In this document: positions 45,992-58,743 of the stretch, in pieces | Position numbering within the stretch: the stretch's first letter is position 1 | Layout: every line of letters starts with the position of its first letter | DNA from: Pohlia nutans | Lineage: Eukaryota > Streptophyta > Bryopsida > Bryales > Mniaceae | Assembly: GCA_022496805.1 (NCBI GenBank) | Contig: CM040091.1 | Coordinates: 20,140,336-20,204,335, forward strand | Length of the DNA: 64,000 nt | Reading direction: 5' to 3' | Notes under the pieces: model-generated | What the model was told of the DNA's origin: nothing | The model's database searches: none | Seen by the model: only the letters and a program-made list of their open reading frames with translations | Made by a program: the position numbers and the translations under genes

Positions 45992-47128
45992 TTAATAGTA
46001 CATGTCTGGCGGGGTGCCATGGTTCAAGCCACTGCCCCATGATGTTGTCTCGTTGACGTAGCCGCCGGTTTGCGACGAGAACGCACCGTTCGAATTCTCG
46101 TCCTCTTGAACAACCGGCTTTGTTTCCGCGTCCCCCCACGGCGTCCCCTGCGACGACGAACCAGGTTGCCGCGCGGCTGCGGTGGGAGTTGTTTTCGCAC
46201 TCGGCCTGCTGTGCATAAGCGCAGTCTCCCAGAACCCCGGTCGGCGGTGGCCGTGCTGTTGTCGCTGCCGGAGCTCGGCCTCCATCGCGGGCCGCGCTGC
46301 TGCAGCTTGCACGTTCACCGACGGCTTCTGCTCCTCGGCGGCCCACGCAGCCGCAGTTTGCCGGCGCGCCATCGTCTGCAGCCGCTGCGCCTCCGCCCAC
46401 AACGTGGCCTTGTGCATCAACGCCAGATGCGCAGGCTCAAGCTCCGGCAGAAACAAGCCCGCAGACATCATCGCGGCCGCGGAGCCCAGAAACCCGCTCT
46501 GACTCGCTTCGTAAAACGCCTGGAGCTCCGCTTCTTCTTCTGGCGACATCCCAAACCCCGCCGCGCCCGGGAATGGGCTCATGCCCATCCCGGCCGCGAG
46601 CTGCAGAAACGTTGCAGGATGGAAGGGGAAATCAGGGAACCCAGTCTCGAACCCGGTCTCCAATGGCGCGCCCATCTCCCCGGCCAAGGCGTTCGCCATA
46701 GCCTGGTGGTCGCTCTCGTCGCTCGCAGTCGGCGCCGGCGGGCGGTAATACGGATCGCTCCGGCTCCTGGTCCGAGACTTCTTCCTTGAGCCTCCGCCCA
46801 CCGGCACGTTCCGAAGCGTCCCGCCCACGGTCCAGTACCGCTGGCAGTTCCGGCAGAAGTGGCGCGGCTGGTTGACGCTGTAGTTGTTGTAGTAGCAGAA
46901 TTTCGTGTTCATCGACTGGCAGCGTGGACAGGGCAGATCTTTCGGCGGTTTCGTCCCGTCCCCCGGCGCAGACCCCCCGCTCCCTTCTTTACTCCCCTGC
47001 GAATGGGACTGCGAGCCTTCCTCATCCTCGTGCGAGTGCTGGCTCCCCGAATGCGCCTGCAACTGCGCCTGCAACTCCTCGTCCTCGGGCTCCTGGAATC
47101 CAGACAAATGCGCCAACGGCAAATGCAT
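45992..47128 (-). CDS. Dof zinc-finger transcription factor
   Basis: A 378-residue single-exon ORF. The Dof domain lies at about residues 63-118: [40 protein letters not shown] and [13 protein letters not shown]. Zinc ligands are C67, C70, C92 and C95 with CX2C-X21-CX2C spacing. Dof proteins are plant-lineage nuclear factors that bind AAAG elements. The N-terminus is acidic and Gln/His/Ser-rich ([12 protein letters not shown]), and the rest is Ala/Met/Pro-rich with no second domain, ending GTPPDMYY. The Arg/Lys run after the finger probably serves as a nuclear signal. ATG at 47128 is the only in-frame start before the domain. GC-rich relative to its flanks. Intact, with no frameshift seen. 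Long ORFs on the opposite strand are shadows. Confidence 0.96.
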   Translation of the reverse strand: MHLPLAHLSGFQEPEDEELQAQLQAHSGSQHSHEDEEGSQSHSQGSKEGSGGSAPGDGTKPPKDLPCPRCQSMNTKFCYYNNYSVNQPRHFCRNCQRYWTVGGTLRNVPVGGGSRKKSRTRSRSDPYYRPPAPTASDESDHQAMANALAGEMGAPLETGFETGFPDFPFHPATFLQLAAGMGMSPFPGAAGFGMSPEEEAELQAFYEASQSGFLGSAAAMMSAGLFLPELEPAHLALMHKATLWAEAQRLQTMARRQTAAAWAAEEQKPSVNVQAAAARPAMEAELRQRQQHGHRRPGFWETALMHSRPSAKTTPTAAARQPGSSSQGTPWGDAETKPVVQEDENSNGAFSSQTGGYVNETTSWGSGLNHGTPPDMYY

Positions 47129-47159
47129 CCTCGCTCAATTCTCTCCCACCACACAACGT

Positions 47160-47370
47160 ACTAATCACAGACCCCACGCCAACTAATCAAAACTCCACGT
47201 CGAGCACCAACTGATCACAGACCCCCACGTCGAGTAGTTCCTCCGCCAACTAGTCAAAACTCCACGTCGAGCACCAACTGATCACAGAGCCCCCACGTCG
47301 AGTACTTTCTGCGCCAACTAATCAAAACTCCACGTCGAATACGAACTAATCACAGACCCCAAGTTGAAGC
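47160..47370 (-). promoter_or_regulatory. Tandem repeat with CACGTCGA motifs upstream of the Dof gene
   Basis: About three copies of a ~65-70 bp unit (CTAATCAAAACTCCACGTCG, ACCAACTGATCACAGACCCC) lie immediately upstream of the ATG. Each repeat has one or two CCACGTCGA sites, whose ACGT core is the kind of site plant bZIP factors bind. The region may be 5' UTR or promoter. A regulatory role is inferred. Confidence 0.55.
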
Positions 47371-47935
47371 ATGCACAGTAGTAGTAGAAGTAGTAGTATC
47401 TGGTGATCTAGATTGTGGCGGATCTGCAGAGTGACAATTGTTCGTTGCGATAGTTCAGCGTGGTAAGATACATACATGAAACGGAGAGGAAGGACAAAAG
47501 TTCTATGGTACTAGAACTGAGTGAGGCAGCCCACGCGCACGACCTTCACGCGCAGGGCTGCGCATGATGGAATGAAACCAAAGGAAAACGGGGAACTAAC
47601 GTTGCTTCCTAGTTTGGCGCAGGCTGGCTGGCAGGGTCCCGGATTTAGAAGGAAGTGGAGCGAGGAAGGTCCCAATTTTGTCAAGGCGATGTTCTCCGTG
47701 AGTTGAAGAGTTGCAGAGGAAGCCTTGACTTCGTGTGCTTGCAAGCAGAAGAGCAACTGAGCTCAGTCCAAGGCTACGCCATTATATGCGACGGAGGCTG
47801 CGCATGAATGGCCCCGTGCTCTGCATGCTTCTGTCTTCGTGGAGCCGTCCATCCCTTGGATGACTTTCATCCTCTGGGATGGATGATGATGATGGCGTCT
47901 TTTCATGACGGACTCAACAGCTAGCGGCACCATCC
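47370..47935. other. Upstream region of the Dof gene
   Basis: GC-rich to about 47840 with no convincing ORF. Probably leader and promoter of the minus-strand gene. Confidence 0.35.
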
Positions 47936-47937
47936 AT

Positions 47938-49267
47938 GGGGGGGGGCCGCACAGGGCCGTTCAGTTGAAAATTGGGCTCTTTCCGGTTGAGATTGATTTC
48001 AACCGGAGGCCGCACAGGGAGGCCCAGTTGAACTGGGAGAAAAATTCTCAACCGTGGTCCCCCCCACGTGAGAAAATTTCTCCACCGTGGTCCCCCCACG
48101 TGAGAAAATTTCTCTACCGTGGTCCCCCACACTACGGTTGAAATTAACACTACGAAACTCAACGGTGCTCCCCCCCACCGTTGAGTGAAGTTTTTGGATG
48201 ATTTCGCTCCACGCTTACGGAAAATCCTCCTCTTATTTTCCATAATACAATTCATAAATAATTTGGGAGGATGGGGGGGTGTAATCCAGTTTTTTTTAAA
48301 TTGACTGCTGGCTATTTTGAAGGTATAGGTATATACATAAAAAAATTAATTATTATAATACTAAAAAAATACATACTGAAAATATTATTTAGTATATACT
48401 GAAAATGTATTATTTTCAGTATGGTTCATATAAGGTGAAGTAATAAATGTTGAGTAAGGTTCAGTTGTATATATATTTCAAAATAATTGAACTATATGGT
48501 TATCTGCTGGCTATCTTCAAAATAATTAATTGCTGGCTATTATTAAAATTTTCAATTATTTAAGTATTTAAGTATTTAGATTATTATTAATTATTTTAAG
48601 TATATATTTATATATATTTAAAACTACATATACATGATGTGTATTTAAAATTACATATTTGTATATATGTGTGTGCATTTAATGGTATTTGAAATTTTAT
48701 ATATTTATTTATAATACAATTTGTGTCAAAATTATCCAATTTATACAAAATAATATAATCTATGTTTCAACAATCCAATTTGTGTAAAAATAATCCAATT
48801 AGTTATTTGATAATATAATTTATAAAAAAATAATCTAATTCTTAAAAATAATCCAATTTATAACAAAATACATTAATTTGTATCAAAATATTATAATTTA
48901 TGAAAATCAATCTAATTTTTTTTTAAACATACTAAAATAATGAACTATATGCCAAATTATAACAATACATTTTTATTCGTTTGACTTTCAAAAAAATTAT
49001 AAATATATAATTCATGAATAAAAAGTTTAAAGGTGCATTGATGGATTATGAATTCTCATCAATCGCTTTATTTTCAACTGGATTTCCTGTGCGGCCTACA
49101 GTTGAAAAACACTCAAACTTGGGTTGAAAATTTTCAACTGGATTGATTAAACTAAGCTGCTTGTGCGGCCTCGAGTTCAGTTGAAAACTTTCAACTGATA
49201 GTTGAAAATCTCAAGTGGCTAAGTTCAACTCAACTGAACTGGATTCCCTGTGCGGCCCCCCCCCCCC
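47938..49267. mobile_element. 1.33-kb TIR element with GGGGGGCCGCACAGGG ends
   Basis: The left end GGGGGGCCGCACAGGGCC mirrors the right end CCCTGTGCGGCCCCCC, preceded by a homopolymer G run and followed by a C run. Subterminal GGCCGCACAGG-GTTGAA motifs recur at 48008, 49090, 49160 and 49245 in opposite orientations, like transposase binding arrays. The left part has two copies of CCACGTGAGAAAATTTCTC. The interior is AT-rich and non-coding. Superfamily unassigned. Confidence 0.75.
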
Positions 49268-49269
49268 AT

Positions 49270-51415
49270 GTGGGAGAACTACTTTGGCTTCTCTTGCCTG
49301 GGCCACCGAATTAAAAAAAAAAGCAGCTGGTCTGAATTTTGATGAAGTCAAATGTGTTTTTTTTTTTTTAAAACTAGGGGACAAAAATGAAGCATAAGGT
49401 CACCGATGTGGTGTTAAGAGCGTGCATAGAGTGTACCGTTGAAAGATGGCATCGAAGGTAGCACGTGCCATCTTGATGCTAGTAGTAGCACTTCCCTCAG
49501 CGGACTCTTATTTACGCTGAAGTTATTCTCTCCTTCTAAGAGCATGTGCACCCTATGCTTGCACGAGCGCTTGACTTTGAAAACTAAGTGAAATTTTATT
49601 GTGTTTAACCTTTGAACACTATATTATCTCAGTTATGAACACTACATGAAGATAAATACAAGTTTTGTTCTCATTTATGCCTATGATTTACATCCTAAAC
49701 TTCGTGAGATAAGCTCAAATTCCTATTTATAATATCATGTGAAGATCAAAACATTTTAAGCTATTTTTTTATTTATAGCTACAAATTTTTAAGTCTAAAT
49801 CTATAAATAGTTCATGGGGTACAAAGGTCAATGTTGTATTTCCAAGGCAAGTGACAGAGCGACGAAATATGAGCTACATATACCGTACCTGGAAAGCAGG
49901 GTCGGCAAAAAATAATTCCCCAAAAAAATGCCGAAAAAATAAATAAATTCATCAAGTATTTTGTCGAAATCAGCAAAAATGAAGTCAACAAAAATCGTAG
50001 ACAAAAAACAAAAGAAAACGTTCAGCCGCTAGAAAAATTCAATGTTAGTTAGTAATAACCGAATTTTTAATAATTATTTTTGAAAGTGTTGACCTCCACT
50101 GTTTGAACTTATATTAATATTTCGATATGAAAGTGCCAACCCTGCCTTCCACGTACGGTAGCGATGTCTCTATAGCCCCTCTAATAGTCGATTCAAAAAA
50201 GGTCTCGGTATTTTAAATTGATAAACAATAATGGTTATTTGTATATAGTGATTGTGATTGGTTCACGTACTACATAGAGGGTGGTTATAGCGGTTCAAGG
50301 GTATGGAGACGATAGATTGCGACACCAAATCTTGAATGTGATTATAGTGGTCAAGGAATGAATTGAAAGGAGAAGGGTGTGCATGTTCTAACAAGGTGCT
50401 CATCAATGAACATAGCATCTTTATACAACCATCACTTATTGTCATCCAAGAAGATAACTGTTCATTAATAATTTGTCATTTTTCGTTTTACAACAACCTA
50501 GTTACATCTCAATGGTTAGCTAATCCAAAACTTTTACACCGGTCACAGACTAAAATTTATAAACATCGGTTTGTTAATATGAATAGGGAAAATCTTATTA
50601 GCGGTTTTTTTACAAGTTCTTGTTGTTGAACATCATTTTATCTTGTATAGTTTGGCCTTCATTCAAAAGTAAGTTAAAGCATGACATCCATTGGTAGTTT
50701 TGTTTCAAGGATAGATTAGTAAAAAATAAAGATAAAAAAATAAAATCATACCAACTTGAGTGTTAGAGTTTTTTTGATGCTTTCATTTTTTTTAATTTCT
50801 TCTTCCAATTATTTGTTTAAACGGTAGCATTCTTTGGTGAGGTCCACATGACCTAATGTCCTAGATAATAGAGCCACCCCCAACAAACTCTTTATTCATG
50901 TTGGCTTTTAGGGGTGAATGTACTTCAAATTTTGGGAAGTTCTAATTGGCATGTGAGTATTTTTAGATTAAAGTTCATGGCCATGATTTCCTGGCCCATG
51001 AGTCTATGGTTAGGCGGAATTGGGCCAGACTGGAGGTATGGATTGTGATTGGAAGCAGCTGCTTTGAATTTTCATCAAGAGTTGACTACTGTTGAAGAAG
51101 TTCAACTGCAAAAGCCGCAGTTGTGCTGTACGATTTCTCATTCAGATGCTCCGGTATATTATTTTCGCCAGTCTGCCCGCGAGCGTACTGTATGACGGTG
51201 GATGAGGTTACTATAGCGTAATTACATGGAAACCGGGCGTGGCTTATGTAAGTACTTATTACCATCCATTTAAGCAATCAGTACATCGTGGAGGATATAC
51301 CAAGTGTGTCATAAAATTTGAAGGAAAGATAAAAACCATAGTGGAGTGAAACTATAATTTTTTTTGATAAATTTGTAATTTCTATGAATTTTCAAAGTGG
51401 TGTGCTATGGATATA
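49270..51415. other. No gene seen; repeat debris
   Basis: AT-rich. The segment at 50250-50410 (GTGATTGTGATTGGTTCACG etc.) recurs inverted at 53870-54040. Confidence 0.45.
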
Positions 51416-51648
51416 TTAACCCCTAAACGTCCCATGGGGATAGTATATACGTTATCGTATAATTGGGATTTTCTACCAACAAGAAACTCTGAATTGGGAT
51501 CTCAATAGCTTGTTAATACCACATTGATCTAAATTTCAACTTCTCTTTAGACCTCAAACCCATTAGAGGTGTGGATTCATTCCAAATACAATCAAAATAC
51601 AACATATTCTACCGGCCACAAAGGCACAGTTAGACGTTTTGGGGTTAA
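51416..51648. mobile_element. TTAA-flanked MITE, CCATGGGACG family, copy 3 (inverted)
   Basis: TTAACCCCTAAACGTCCCAT to TTAGACGTTTTGGGGTTAA, 233 bp, the reverse orientation of 41040-41272. Confidence 0.88.
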
Positions 51649-51649
51649 A

Positions 51650-53865
51650 CCGTCTCTAGGTGATGGCCATGAGTATCCCCAAAATGCTCTATAATCAACC
51701 TATATTTGATAGAGAAGTTACCTTGAATCACCCCATCTCCAACAGTTTAAGCAAATCAAAGTACTTGCGGGTGGAATTAACAAGTGGATTATTTTCAATG
51801 AATTGGCAAAATCAAAATCATGATTATATTCATTTTTAAATCATTATGTTTTGAATCCATGTCCCATAAATGAATAAACTACAAATGTATGAAGTCTATT
51901 ATCATGTTGCATTGCAAACCATTTCGTGCATCCAACTATATCTAGGTTTCACAAGATTGCTTTGGAGCACCAAATTGGAAAAGGGTGCCTTTATCTTAAT
52001 GTAACCCACCCTATTTGTGTCACAATTTCAAAAGTCATTTATTTGTGTCAAATTCAAAAGGCATCTTATTTGTGTCATTGTATACAAATAGTGTACATAT
52101 TAAAACTTCAGATTTAAGACAATGATACACATTGGCTACAAAAGTAGCACAGATAGTCACATGGTGATTTACAATGAGCACACAAAAAGAAAGTAACTTT
52201 GGACTGAAGGACTAATGTGAATGAAGAATCTGTTGGGAAAAGTGTTGCCAACTCCACCAAGACCAAGTTCGTGCGTACTACTTGTAATGCCCCCTTCCAA
52301 GTGAGCACTTCTCTAACTTCCAAACAAAACATACAAAGCTCCAAATTGCATGTGATAAGAACCAGTTCCACAGTAGTGTTTTGTTTGACCAGCATGGCTC
52401 AAAAGTCAAGAGCCTGTTAATTGAATAGCAAACTTTTTCATACCCAAAAAAAAGAAAAAAAAGTCAAGACTCAAGAGTCTGTTCATCAATTGATAATTAA
52501 TCCATTTGTACTTATTGTCAACCATGCCCATGATCAATGATCACCAATTTTGTACCTTAAGTACACCGAAAACACCATATTATAGCCCACGGTATTTACG
52601 AGAGGCTTTCCTAACAATAAAAAATCAAAATATTGTGATAAAATTCATCCAAACTGGATGAATATTTGTTCATATTGAATGAAAAGATTGTTCAAATGGA
52701 TGAATGTACCCACACCATTCATGCACCCACGGTCTTTAGGTGTAGCTTGATGGCTCAACTGACTGTGTTTTCTAGTGTGTATGGAATACTGCCTGAGTTT
52801 TGACCTTTCATGTTTAATTGTCTGATTAGAACGTCAACAAAGTCACTGGTCCCACTATTTTTTAAATTTTGCTAAAAATACTAAGATAAGTGGACTTATC
52901 AGTGTCAAATAAGATCTGTCTCAAGTCCAGACACTCAAATTTAGGTCAACAAACTCGGAAGGTTATGGAGTTCATCCATCTGTTTATAAAAATAAAAAAT
53001 AAAAACTCTGAAGGTTACACTTGATCAGAGGCAGTATTTGGGTATGCTGCAAACTACTGTAAGAAATCATTACTACAGCATATTCAAGTACACATTCTGA
53101 ATCCATTCACAAAAATACAAAACATTTATTTAGGCATTTTGCATGGTGACTGACCCACTGAAAAAACTTTCTTGCATTGGAGAAATTCGCGAAGTATTTG
53201 GGTGAGTGGGCCTCCTTTTTGTCTCCCATCTTGAGCAGGAAGAGAAGGGAAAGACTGATGTAAAATCAGATTCCAAGTGATGGCCAGTGATGGCCAAAAA
53301 TGGTGTTGGTCTCCAGAGCGGGTTGGAGGAGGTCAAAGCACTTGTTTATATAATTTTTGATTGGAGAAATTCTTGTTCTTATAATCGTTGAGTCATCATT
53401 TCAATTCAAGGTCATGTTGGCAAGGCAAGTTAAGCAACGCCATTCCCACAGTGCGCTTCAAAAGGGCCATGAAACTCAATCACCCAACTTCACATTCCGT
53501 TTTTATATCTCATACTCAATTTTTTTTAGAATCCAACACAAGTTCTGTTCTTGGAATTTGTCCAGGGTTTTTAGTTAACACAATATCAGAATCCAGTGTT
53601 TTTTGCTACATTACAAATTTCTCTATTGAAAAGAAAACATTTTCTTTTCTATCACAAAATGGTTAGATTCAAGTCAAAATTGAATGTTCCACATCAAATA
53701 TTGAGAGATTCTAGACCAATCACAAGATAGCACATGTCACTTTTAAACAAACATTAGTTTTGAAACCATGACAAAAAAATCTGCACTTGTCCCTCTCTAT
53801 TGTAACACGTTTAAGAAGCCCTATCTTCAAAGTGGCATATATGGAATCAATCACAAAAATGACTT
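51650..53865. other. No gene seen
   Basis: Only short ORFs without domain resemblance, at ordinary AT-rich composition. Confidence 0.4.
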
Positions 53866-53869
53866 ATTA

Positions 53870-54040
53870 GAGCATACACACCCTTCTCCCTTCAATTCAC
53901 CCTTGATCACTATAATCACATCTAAATTCTGATGTCACAAGCTATTGTCTCCACACCCTCGAACCACTGTAATCACCCTCTATATAGTGCGTGAACCAAT
54001 CACAATCACTATACATGGGTAATCATTATTGTTCATCAAT
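53870..54040. repeat. Dispersed repeat, inverted copy of 50250-50410
   Basis: CACACCCTTCTCCCTTCAATTC-like start, CCACACCCTCGAACCACTGT and GTGAACCAATCACAATCACT match the inverse of 50255-50385. Confidence 0.7.
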
Positions 54041-54079
54041 CTAAGCGGATATTGAGCCATTACTTGAATTAGCTATAAA

Positions 54080-55140
54080 GAGACTATAGAGCCAATGATT
54101 TTCAAACAAAAATAGCCCAATTGCTGCACTTGAAATACAGTGGCCAATTTTAATGAAGGATTCCTAAAAATATGAAAGGGATTTTGTAGGTGAGTAGCCA
54201 AATTTTACCTAGGTATTACCCCAGTATCATCATGGTAACACTAAATATCACCGAAGCATCATCAGAGTATTGTGGAAAAATTTGGCTACTTGAAAAATTA
54301 AAAACTAAAATAAAATAAATCACTAGGCATCACTATATGCGACTCATACTTCATGGCTCTCACTTTGCCTTGCAAAAACAACATTAAATACAAGCATATT
54401 TCATCCAATTTCTAAAGTTAAATGCATGTTCTTACACGTGTATTTCTCAAAACAATAATATCCTCATATTACGTAATGTAATTGTATGGGGGTAGACTGT
54501 ATTTATTTGTGTCAAAATACATCATTTATGTTCTCCACGATGGTTGCAAAGATATTGTGAATTGGGCCAAGTTGACTGGATCTTTTTTTTCAAAACTTGA
54601 GCTACGTCTAGGAGAATGGGACTAACTTATCCTGCCGCTCAACTACAATATCTTTGTGCCATACTGCCATAAAACGTGTCCCCATTGGATATCCTGTCAG
54701 AATTCTAACTGACTATCAAAAAAATTCAAATCAGTCCTCCGTTCTCAATTGTTTTTTGTTGAAAAAGATCAGCAAGTCCTCACAGCTTCCGTCAGGTAGA
54801 ACTGAAGGAAATTTGCAACCATAGAATTTCAGTATGTCCGGATACTATCAATGAATGTGTGAAACAGTGCAGCACTGGGAGGCGGGCAGTGAATTATTTT
54901 ATTTTTTTCAATTTCCGCAGGTAGCCACGATATTTTGGTGATACTTGGTGTTTCCATGATGATACTTGGGTAAGACCTAGGCAAAATTTGGCTACTCATC
55001 TAAATTTTTCCTTTAGTGTTTGGCTATTTTTCCTTTCATATTTTTGAAAATCCGTCATTAAAATTAACCACTGTATTTTTAGTGTATTTTTAGTGTAGCA
55101 ATTGGGTTGCTTTTAGCTAAAAAGAAACAATCATTGCTCC
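54080..55140. mobile_element. ~1.06-kb inverted-repeat element
   Basis: The left arm from 54083 (AGCCAATGATT, AGCCCAATTGCTGCACTTGA, TACAGTGGCCAATTTTAATG) mirrors the right arm ending 55139 (CATTAAAATTAACCACTGTA, GTAGCAATTGGGTTGC, AATCATTGCT). The arms exceed 120 bp. A related partial copy in direct orientation follows at 55131-55575. Confidence 0.7.
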
Positions 55141-55574
55141 AGTGATTTTTTTTTTAGCTAAAAACAACCCAATTGCTACACTTGAAATACAGTGGTTCAT
55201 TTTAATGAAGGATTTTTGAAAATATGAAAGGAAAGATGGCCAAATTTTGCCCAGGTATTTATTTAGCACAACTTTTTTTATCGTTTTTTTATGAAGTGCC
55301 AAAGTGGCGATATAAAATATTATAGTGGTGCTCCATTTTCGACATTCATCCACATTACATTAGAAGATATCACATCTAAACGTGTATTACTTTCATTCAC
55401 AATCATCCAAAACATTTTCTTAATTTGAAGTTTTTCAAAAAAATAACTTCATAGATTTTGGCCATTTTGTAGCCATATTATGTTTTTTTTGCAATCTGGA
55501 AAAAATTCACCCCCAAAAAATGCCCCGCTACCCAAGTATCACCCAAGTATCGTCAAAAGGCTGGCTACCTGGGA

Positions 55575-56275
55575 AAATTGAAAAAAATATCACTGCACTG
55601 GAGCCGAGTGCCATTGACTTTCGGAACTAACTTAGTTTACCATTAAAATTAAAATTGACTCCGGAAATTGTCGACTGTACCAAGTGCTGGTAGGAATTTG
55701 GCCAGGTCAACCATTATTTAAGCGATATTTCATGTGAAACTCCAGGTGTAGATATCAATAATAAAAATCTCCAGATGCTACATACTGTATACCAATATGT
55801 TTTCAATTGTTTAATTTTTTTGGCACAGATGAACAGAATCTATTGCAATAAAAAAACACATACAAATACATAGCCCAACCAGGGCCTGCCATATACCAGT
55901 CTTTTCATTTAATTATGCATCAATTGTATGGACGGACTTCCAGTCATACTACAGTAGGACCTTGCATCCATTGAAAACTGGGCTTATGGTGTCAACCATG
56001 TTGACAATGGTGTTGAATATGGGATTGGCTGGGCGGCAAGCAAATCTCGTCACAAGTTAACCCATAAAAAAATCTGAGGCAAGTTTGTACTGGAATCAGG
56101 TATTTTAAGCTGCATCAGGAGAAAAAAGTGTCATCAATCCTAATATTCGTAAAATAAAAAAAATGAAAAGTAAAACATTTTACTATCAAGTTACTGCATT
56201 CTATATCTGTTTTAAATATATATATATTTTATAATATTTTTTTATTAAAAATTTACTATCAAGTTACTGCATTGT
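55575..56275. other. No gene seen
   Basis: AT-rich. A short duplicated phrase, TTACTATCAAGTTACTGCAT, occurs at 56180 and 56253. Confidence 0.4.
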
Positions 56276-56279
56276 ATAT

Positions 56280-56688
56280 CACTAGTAGGATTTTGGTTCT
56301 TTATAACTAGTCCTTTGTGACTTACATAGTCCTGTGTGACTCAATTCTTTAGAAAATAAGTCGTTTTGGACCATTTAAGTCACAAAAGACCAGTTGAAGG
56401 AAAAAAATCCTACTAATTTATTTATTAAAATTTTACTATAAATTAGTGCATTTTAATGTAAAAGTTAAAATACATGTATTATAGTTATTCTTTTGTTATT
56501 CTTCCACAAAATTATAAAGATATGGAAAATCAATTATAACACTTACCTAGAAGATCATTGTGAATGAAGAATCTTGTTGGGGTAGTTTGTTGGGAATTTG
56601 GTCCTTTTAAGTCGATCGCAATTTGTTTTTTAAAAGAATTGAGTCAAAAGCTAGGGATTGATTTGAAAGAACCAAATTCCTACTAGTG
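56280..56688. mobile_element. CACTA-type MITE, CACTAGTAGG family, nested pair
   Basis: CACTAGTAGGATTTTGGTTC to GAACCAAATTCCTACTAGTG. A shorter inner inverted unit ends AATCCTACTA near 56417. The target duplication is short (AT). Confidence 0.75.
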
Positions 56689-56689
56689 A

Positions 56690-58330
56690 TCTATGCCTTG
56701 AGATAAGGTTATTTAGCAATTTGTGGAGTTTATCCTTTTCAAAAATATCATTGTAGAGTCTTCAATATTGTCTCACCACCCAAGTTCTTTAGCTAAAGAT
56801 GATGTGGATTTGTCGTGATTCGAAGATCTGCTACAATGATTCGGGAACAGTGGCTAGATTTTGAGGTGTTGCAGAGAAGAACTAAAGAAACTTATGTAAG
56901 GGCATGGGTAGTAAGATCTATCCTACAAAGATATAGATAGTGAATTGAAGGATTGTGCTTTAACCAACTTTAGTATTATTCCAATTTAATTGTGTTCTTC
57001 TAAGTCATGGAGCTTGGATTTTATTGGAAAATTTGAAATAAGTCCAAATATTTTTACTATGTTATTCAATGTAATACTTAGTGAATGCATTTTTTAAGAT
57101 TTTCTTTTGGAATTCAAGTTTGTCTAAAAGTAATGTTTATATATTGAAAGTGCTTGATATAGAGCATATAAGCCACGAATCAAAAAATTCTCTGACAATT
57201 TCTGAGTGTTTAAAATGTGAATAAAATAGTAATTTAAGTTTGTGGTATTTTTTATAATTGAAGAATAAACAGGAAACAATTTGATAAATTGTTATTTATT
57301 TATTCTCATGTTCATTTGGAGAAATTCACCACAAAATCCAGATTTTTATAGTCCTGGAAATAAACCATAGAATTAGACAAGATGCAGTAATCAATTCATT
57401 GATTCTAGTGTTCTTGTGAACGATTTGCTTACACAATCTGTGATTTAAATTTAAATTTTATTTCCAAATATTCTTTTAGAATGATGAAACATTTTTTTTT
57501 TTCATTTTGCATGAACCTCATTAATCTAACGGCACATATAGATATTAATGATTGAAATATTTGTACCCTACCAAATCATCTTTACTTAAAGATGGTTTAA
57601 AGATCTTTAGGGGTTAATACAAAAATGAATAAATTCATATTGTGTAATTATAAATAACACTAATTACTATTTTTTTAATGATTTTATGATATGTTATTTC
57701 AATAGTGTATTTTGTTTTTGTGGTTTATCATTATTTTATAATTTAAAAAGTACCTTTTTACACATCAAATTATGTATCATTGCATTTGCATGTAAATTAT
57801 TTATAACATTTGAAAATATTGTACTTTTTGTTTAGAGTGAATTATGAACTAAGTACATTCCTTCTTCAAGATTTATGCTAATTAGAGAATATGTGGTTTT
57901 AGAAAGTGTAATTATAAGGTGATTAAAGTGTAGTGGATTTTTGACCTATGTGAATGACGAGCCTATTTGTAATAGAATATTTGGGTTTTGTTGTATTGGT
58001 GGGTGGCTGTTGAATTGGTCATTGACTATTGCGTTGGGAGCAAAGATTGTGTTGGTCAATGACAATCTGTGTTGGTGAGTGAATGTTATCTTGGTCAATG
58101 ATAATTTGTGTTGGTCAATGACAATTGTGTCAGTGTATGACTATCGTAGAGGTAGTCTGTCTAGTTTGAGTTTGGTGCAAGGATTGCATATCCCATGCAA
58201 TCACATATTTCATGCAATTGTATATCTCATACAATCGTATGTTAATAGCCATGATGCAATGGTATGATCTCGATGTAAATGGCCCTCTTTTCCAAAATCT
58301 ATATAATTTATATTGTAGGATAGTGTAGTT
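56690..58330. other. No gene seen; minor tandem repeats
   Basis: AT-rich. Short repeats of GTTGGTCAATGACAAT type lie at 58014-58140, and of CATGCAATNNNATAT type at 58193-58240. Confidence 0.45.
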
Positions 58331-58743
58331 TTGTTGAACAACGCACCACCAAGAGTATACATATATACTATAAAACCTAGTAAAAGTCCAAAAAAACTAA
58401 AAAAATATATACCAAAATATCAAAAAATATATAATAAAATTAAATACACCTTTAAAATAGTTATAATCTTATCCCCCTAAAAACCAACCAAAAACATAAC
58501 AAAAATATAGTATATATCTATACTATCTCAAAAAACCAAAAAATAAAAAAACATACATTTAAACCATCTTACAAAAAACAAACAAAAAACACCAAACCAA
58601 ACCAAAAAACTAAAAAAATAATAATTAACATCCAAAAAATTTACCGACATCAAACATTTACCACCATAATAAACCCTAAGTGGCCTCGGCCTACCGGCCT
58701 CGGCCAAAAAACAGAAAAAAATAATACCATTATACAAAACTAA

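Noticed and set aside
45702..46400. 232-codon minus-strand ORF overlapping the Dof C-terminus
   Set aside because: Overlaps the Dof gene in another frame and has Ala/Arg/Gly composition typical of a shadow frame.
46070..46789. 239-codon plus-strand ORF
   Set aside because: Antisense to the Dof gene. It is Arg/Leu/Pro-rich from the GC-rich opposite strand, with no domain. The Dof finger decides the real frame.
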